Source: Desulfobacterales bacterium
GTDB taxonomy: Bacteria > Desulfobacterota > Desulfobacteria > Desulfobacterales > JAFDCJ01
Direction: 5' to 3'
Length of the DNA stretch: 10,761 nt
Assembly: GCA_029932495.1 (NCBI GenBank)
Contig: JAOZPY010000014.1
Span: forward strand, 7,434-18,194
Shown here piece by piece: positions 7,245 through 10,761 of this stretch. The notes under the pieces were generated by a model that saw nothing but the letters and a program-made list of their open reading frames with translations, was not told where the DNA came from and made no database searches. Each line of letters starts with the position of its first letter. Positions within the stretch are counted from its first letter, which is position 1. A program made the translations under genes and the position numbers.

Positions 7245-9488
7245 ATGAAATCAAAACGCTTTGAGAAACTGGCCGAAAGACCCGTCAACCAGGAAACATT
7301 TATCAACTCCTGGCCGGAGACGGGGTTGACCACCGATGACAGCCCCGATGATCCCCGGCCGAGCCTGACGCTGGAAAACGGAACCGTCATGGAAATGGAC
7401 GGCGTGGCGCGGGAAGACTTCGATCTCATCGATCACTTCATCGCCGAATACGCCCTTGACCGGAAAACGGCCGCCGAGGCCATGGCGAAAGATTCCGTTG
7501 AAATCGCCCGCATGCTGGTGGATATCCAGGTGTCGCGCGCCACCGTCCTGCAATGGACCCGGGGTTGCACCGCCGCCAAGATCGTGGATATCATCCGGCA
7601 AATGAACGTGCTGGAAATGATGATGGGGTTAACGAAAATGCGGGCGCGCAAAACCCCCGCCAACCAGGCCCATGTCACCAACCGCAAGGAACACCCGGCG
7701 CTGCTGGCCGCCGACGCGGCCGAGGCGGCCCTGCGGGGATTTCATGAAATTGAAACCACGGTGGGCGTCACCCGCTATGCCCCTTTCAATGCCCTGGCCA
7801 TCCTCGTGGGTTCTCAAACCGGACGGGCCGGGGTCCTGACCCAGTGCGCGGTGGAAGAAGCCACCAATTTGCGCCTGGGCTTCAAAGGGCTGACGAGCTA
7901 CTCCGAAACCCTGTCGGTTTACGGAACCCAGCGCACCTTCATCGACGGCGATGACACCCCCTGGTCCAAGGCGTTTTTGCAGGCTGCTTATGCCAGCCGG
8001 GGGGTCAAGACACGGTTTACCTCCGGAACCGGCGCGGCCGCTCTGATGGGTCATTCCGAGGGCAAATCCATGCTTTATCTCGAAGCCCGGGCCCTGCTGG
8101 TCACCCGCGGCGCCGGCAGCCAGGGCTCCCAGAACGGCTCCATCAGCTGCATCGCCCTGCCGGAATCCCTGCCGGGCGGCGTGCGCATGGTGCTGGCGGA
8201 AAACCTCATTGCCGCCATGCTGGGCCTGGAACTGGCTTCGGGCAATGATGCCCTGGCGTCTCATTCCGAGATGCGCAAAACCGCCAAACTCATGCTCCAG
8301 TTCATCCCCGGCACCGATTTCATCACCTCCGGTTATGGGGCGATCCCGCGCTACGACAACATGTTCGGCGGCGGCAACTTCGATGTCAGCGAACTGGACG
8401 ACTGGTACGTTCTGCAGCGGGACATGCAAGTGGACGGCGGGATCACACCGGTAAAAGAAAAGCAGGTCCTGGCGATGCGCGACCGCGCGGCCCGGGCCAT
8501 CCAGGCCGTTTTCAAGGCCCTTGAATTTCCACCGATCACAGATGCCGAGGTCCTGGCGGCGGTCAGCGCCTTTGACAGCCGGGACATGCCGGACCGCGAC
8601 AGGGTGGCCGACATCGAAGCCGCTCAGCGGCTTCTGGGAGGTCCGCTGAGCGTGGTGGACGTGATTCAGGCGCTGGAAAAGACCGGTTTTGCTGAAATCG
8701 CCGCCAATATTTTCGAGATGCAGCGTCAGCGGGCAATCGGGGACTACCTCCAGCCGGCCGCCGTTTTCGACGAAAATTTCAAAGTGCTCAGCGCCCTGAC
8801 GGATGCGAACAATTACCAGGGTCCGGGCACCGGATACCGGCTGGAGGGCAAGCGCTGGACGCAGCTGCAGGATCTACCCGCCGCATGGGAGCCGCGCAGT
8901 TACCTGAAAAGCCTAGCGGGCAGCGGGACGAAAAAGGAGTGGCTGACGGAAAAAAATCCGACTACAGCCGGCAGTGGCCCCGAGGTGGTCATTGCTGTCA
9001 GCCCGGCCTTTGGCACGGTCATCCATCGAAGCATCGGCGGATTGAATCTGCGTGAGGTGCTGGTCAGCCTGATGGAAGGAATCCGGCAAGAGCAGGTAAA
9101 AGTCCGTCTGGTGCGGATTTACCATACGGCCGATTGCGCTTTCATCGGCCACGCCGGTGCCGGCCTGAGCGGCTCAAAGGTAGCCGTCGGCATCCAGTCC
9201 AAAGGTACGGCGGTCATCCACCAAAAAGACCTGGCGCCCCTGGAAAACCTGGAACTGTTTCCTCAGGCCCCCAACCTGAATCTGGACACCTACCGGCTCA
9301 TCGGAAAAAACGCCGCCCGTTATGCCCTCGGCAAACCTGTGATCCCGGTGGCCGTCAAAATCGACAGCACCGCCCGGCTGCGTCTGATCGTGCAGACCAC
9401 ACTGCTGCAATACCATGAAAACCAGCTGGTCGACCCCCGGCGGGCACCGGTCGAACTCATCCTGCGCGGAAAGGAGCAATCTCTATGA
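7245..9488 (+). CDS. pduCD: B12-dependent diol/glycerol dehydratase, large and medium subunits fused
   Basis: This 747-residue fusion belongs to an adenosylcobalamin radical enzyme that converts a vicinal diol to an aldehyde plus water. Residues 1 to about 552 are the large (PduC/DhaB1) subunit. They start MKSKRFEKLAERPVNQ, nearly identical to Klebsiella PduC, and align without gaps over at least the first 440 residues. Catalytic and metal-site residues are kept at the same numbers: Gln141, His143, Glu170, Glu221, Gln296, Ser301, Asp335 and Ser362. Gln336 is replaced by Ala. After a linker of about 25 residues, 578-747 form the medium (PduD/DhaB2) subunit, including VVIAVSPAFG (581-590), LSGSKVAVGIQSKGTAVIHQ (641-660) and LELFPQAPNLNLDTYRLIGKNAARYA (669-694). 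These contribute to cobalamin binding. The ATG at 7245 has AAGG seven bases upstream and matches the PduC start; an ATG at 7239 is too close to it. The chain is intact. Confidence 0.94.
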   Translation: MKSKRFEKLAERPVNQETFINSWPETGLTTDDSPDDPRPSLTLENGTVMEMDGVAREDFDLIDHFIAEYALDRKTAAEAMAKDSVEIARMLVDIQVSRATVLQWTRGCTAAKIVDIIRQMNVLEMMMGLTKMRARKTPANQAHVTNRKEHPALLAADAAEAALRGFHEIETTVGVTRYAPFNALAILVGSQTGRAGVLTQCAVEEATNLRLGFKGLTSYSETLSVYGTQRTFIDGDDTPWSKAFLQAAYASRGVKTRFTSGTGAAALMGHSEGKSMLYLEARALLVTRGAGSQGSQNGSISCIALPESLPGGVRMVLAENLIAAMLGLELASGNDALASHSEMRKTAKLMLQFIPGTDFITSGYGAIPRYDNMFGGGNFDVSELDDWYVLQRDMQVDGGITPVKEKQVLAMRDRAARAIQAVFKALEFPPITDAEVLAAVSAFDSRDMPDRDRVADIEAAQRLLGGPLSVVDVIQALEKTGFAEIAANIFEMQRQRAIGDYLQPAAVFDENFKVLSALTDANNYQGPGTGYRLEGKRWTQLQDLPAAWEPRSYLKSLAGSGTKKEWLTEKNPTTAGSGPEVVIAVSPAFGTVIHRSIGGLNLREVLVSLMEGIRQEQVKVRLVRIYHTADCAFIGHAGAGLSGSKVAVGIQSKGTAVIHQKDLAPLENLELFPQAPNLNLDTYRLIGKNAARYALGKPVIPVAVKIDSTARLRLIVQTTLLQYHENQLVDPRRAPVELILRGKEQSL

Positions 9489-9865
9489 CGACACAGCCCA
9501 TCCGCACCCTGAGCGGCAAAAACATTGATGAAATCGAACTGCAACAAATTCTGTCCGGGGAACTGTCCGCCGAGGATTTGCGCATTAGTGCAGAAACGCT
9601 GCGGATGCAGGCCGAGGCGGCTGAAAAAGCCGGCTACCGCCAGGTGGCCCAGAACCTGCGCCGGGCCGCAGAGCTGACCGGCATCTCCAACCGTGAACTG
9701 TTTGAAATTTACGACCAGCTACGGCCCGGGCGCGCCAGTTACGAACAGCTGCTGGCATTGGCCCAGCGGCTTGAAACCACCCACCGGGCGCCTTTAACTG
9801 CCGCATTTGTCCGCCACGGCGCAGAAGTCTATCACCGTTGCGGAATCACCAGGAAAGCGGAGTGA
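9485..9865 (+). CDS. pduE: Diol/glycerol dehydratase small subunit
   Basis: This 126-residue protein is the small subunit of the B12 diol dehydratase and completes the enzyme with the fused chain upstream. Matches to PduE, as remembered, include LSGELSAEDLRISAETLRMQAE (19-40), GYRQVAQNLRRAAELTGI, EIYDQLRPGRASYEQLLALA and a C-terminal TAAFVRHGAEVYHR. It lacks the roughly 45 residues that precede this core in microcompartment-associated PduE proteins, so the core begins almost at the start codon. The ATG overlaps the upstream stop as ATGA (9485-9488), with AAAGGAG a few bases before it. This is classic translational coupling for fixed subunit ratios. It is the last + strand gene, and 47 bases without a clear terminator separate it from the convergent aldolase gene. 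Confidence 0.92.
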   Translation: MTTQPIRTLSGKNIDEIELQQILSGELSAEDLRISAETLRMQAEAAEKAGYRQVAQNLRRAAELTGISNRELFEIYDQLRPGRASYEQLLALAQRLETTHRAPLTAAFVRHGAEVYHRCGITRKAE

Positions 9866-9912
9866 GAAGTTCAACCCTGTCTCTGCCCCTTTCTGCAATT
9901 CCATCAGCCGAC

Positions 9913-10536
9913 TTAACTGACGATCTGCATGGCCTCTTTGGTCAGGGCCGTAATTTTGGCGAAATCTCCGGAATTGATATAATCGGCCTTGACCATCCAG
10001 CTGCCGCCACAGGCAAAAACCCCGGGAAACTTTAGATACTCCCCCACGTTGCCGGCATTGATGCCGCCGGTGGGGATAAAGCGGACCATGGTGTAAGGCG
10101 CACTGATGGCTTTGAGCGTTTTCAGACCGCCCATGGCTTCAGCCGGAAAAAACTTTAAAATGTCGAGGCCCAGATCCAGGGCGGCTTCGATATCGCTCGG
10201 CGTGCAAGTTCCGGGGGTGATGGTAATGTTGTTTTCCACACAATAAGCGGCCACTTTCGGATTGAACCCGGGACTGACAATGAATTTGGCACCGGCAGCA
10301 ACCGCCTTTTTGGCCGTCTCGACTGATAAAACAGTTCCGGCACCCACCAGAAAATTGTCCAGTTTCGAAATCCGCCGGATGGACTCTTCGGCCGCATCGG
10401 TGCGAAAAGTAATTTCCGCGCAGGGCAGCCCGCCAGCCAGCAAGGCTTCTGCCAGAGCGACGGCATTTTCAGCATTGTCTATTTTTACGACCGGAACGAT
10501 CTTGATCTTTTCAATTTCTGCTAAAACCGCATCCAT
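9913..10536 (-). CDS. eda: KDPG/KHG aldolase (2-dehydro-3-deoxyphosphogluconate aldolase)
   Basis: This 207-residue class I TIM-barrel aldolase cleaves KDPG (or KDPGal) to pyruvate and glyceraldehyde 3-phosphate, and often also acts on 2-keto-4-hydroxyglutarate. Visible features are AEITFRT (40-46) with the catalytic Glu41 and phosphate or carboxylate-binding Arg45, GAGTV (65-69), VSPGF (87-91), the Schiff-base Lys128 in DILKFFPAE, PTGGI (155-159) and GGSWM (177-181). Length is typical. The ATG at 10536 was chosen because AGGAGG lies ten bases upstream and family proteins start here. The frame stays open upstream but shows no family sequence. It is convergent to the operon, so it has its own promoter. 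It would use the product of the kinase at 1093-2064. Confidence 0.95.
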   Translation of the reverse strand: MDAVLAEIEKIKIVPVVKIDNAENAVALAEALLAGGLPCAEITFRTDAAEESIRRISKLDNFLVGAGTVLSVETAKKAVAAGAKFIVSPGFNPKVAAYCVENNITITPGTCTPSDIEAALDLGLDILKFFPAEAMGGLKTLKAISAPYTMVRFIPTGGINAGNVGEYLKFPGVFACGGSWMVKADYINSGDFAKITALTKEAMQIVS

Positions 10537-10761
10537 GATATTTTTTCCTCCTCTTCGATTCGGTGATCCCCTCAAGTAGATAAGGATTAGGGTGCCAGAT
10601 CGCACCTTTTTCTCTAGTAAACATTTAGCGATACCACAATCAATTAATAAATCCAATATTAATTGGCAATCGCCCGCATCCAATTTTTCCATGGGGCGGG
10701 TGATGGGCTCTTCGAGCGGTTTGCTCTTGACATCCACGCAGATTCTGAACATTGTCCAGTA
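10537..10761. other. Region upstream of eda, undetermined, cut by the window edge
   Basis: This stretch holds the eda ribosome site, an AT-rich segment with an inverted repeat (10641-10665) and a more GC-rich end at about 10675-10761. On the - strand the eda frame is open to the window edge, and short open frames also run off the edge on the + strand. None of the translations is recognisable, so any neighbouring gene here is only a fragment and is not called. Confidence 0.4.
10641..10665. promoter_or_regulatory. Inverted repeat upstream of eda, possible operator
   Basis: CAATTAAT (10641-10648) and ATTAATTG (10658-10665) are perfect reverse complements separated by nine bases. They lie about 105-130 bases before the eda start codon, where a promoter and operator are expected. 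The repeat shares an AATTGA-type core with the palindrome at 139-153 but is not the same sequence, so control by the same IclR protein is only a possibility. AT-rich repeats of this size can arise by chance. Confidence 0.35.

Noticed and set aside
7629..8429. Open - strand frame of about 266 codons antisense to the dehydratase large domain
   Set aside because: It lies inside a strongly conserved PduC region. Long antisense frames are common opposite GC-rich genes, and no family was recognised.
9866..9912. Bidirectional terminator between the convergent small-subunit and eda genes
   Set aside because: The 47 bases show no stem longer than about four pairs and no T or A run, so I cannot support one.
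10537..10752. 72-residue N-terminal extension of the KDPG aldolase
   Set aside because: An AGGAGG site sits correctly before the ATG at 10536 and the family length is about 205-215 residues. The extension crosses AT-rich, repeat-bearing DNA.

Overview
The window reads as one long + strand catabolic operon of about 9.5 kb, closed by a single convergent gene. Nothing in it fixes the taxon. The moderate GC, the mix of gene families and the protein style suggest a Gram-negative anaerobe or facultative anaerobe, perhaps a Desulfobacterota-type bacterium. That is a low-confidence inference from protein style, not from a marker gene. There is no rRNA, tRNA, CRISPR array or insertion sequence.

Layout. 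Bases 1-294 are a non-coding, partly AT-rich regulatory region with a plausible sigma70 promoter and a perfect 15-bp palindrome. Next come an IclR-family regulator (295-1062), a PfkB-family kinase resembling 2-keto-3-deoxygluconate (KDG) kinase (1093-2064) and a class I aldolase/dehydratase of the DapA/NanA/KDG-aldolase superfamily (2155-3042). A complete tripartite tricarboxylate transporter (TTT) follows: tctC binding protein (3104-4084), tctB (4167-4661) and tctA (4685-6199). Then come a divergent 2-keto-3-deoxygalactonate kinase (DgoK family, 6213-7226) and a coenzyme-B12-dependent diol/glycerol dehydratase. The dehydratase has its large and medium subunits fused in one 747-residue chain (7245-9488), with the small subunit as a translationally coupled gene (9485-9865). 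On the - strand, a KDPG aldolase gene (eda, 9913-10536) points back at the operon.

How it may work. The transporter probably imports a sugar acid or related carboxylate. The two kinases and two aldolases are the usual means of turning 2-keto-3-deoxy sugar acids into pyruvate plus a C3 aldehyde or its phosphate. The regulator gene is the first gene of the operon and sits behind a palindrome of the kind IclR proteins bind, so autoregulation by a pathway intermediate is likely.

The unexpected component is the B12 radical dehydratase. Its large-subunit part lines up without gaps with the Klebsiella diol dehydratase (compared from memory) over at least the first 440 residues, and it keeps the catalytic residues. 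At the position of pocket residue Gln336, however, it has Ala. It lacks the N-terminal extensions that send such enzymes to microcompartments, and no reactivase gene is nearby. The most interesting hypothesis is a cytosolic B12 diol dehydratase that works on a sugar-acid-derived diol, or on a C3 product of the pathway, rather than on free propanediol in a microcompartment.
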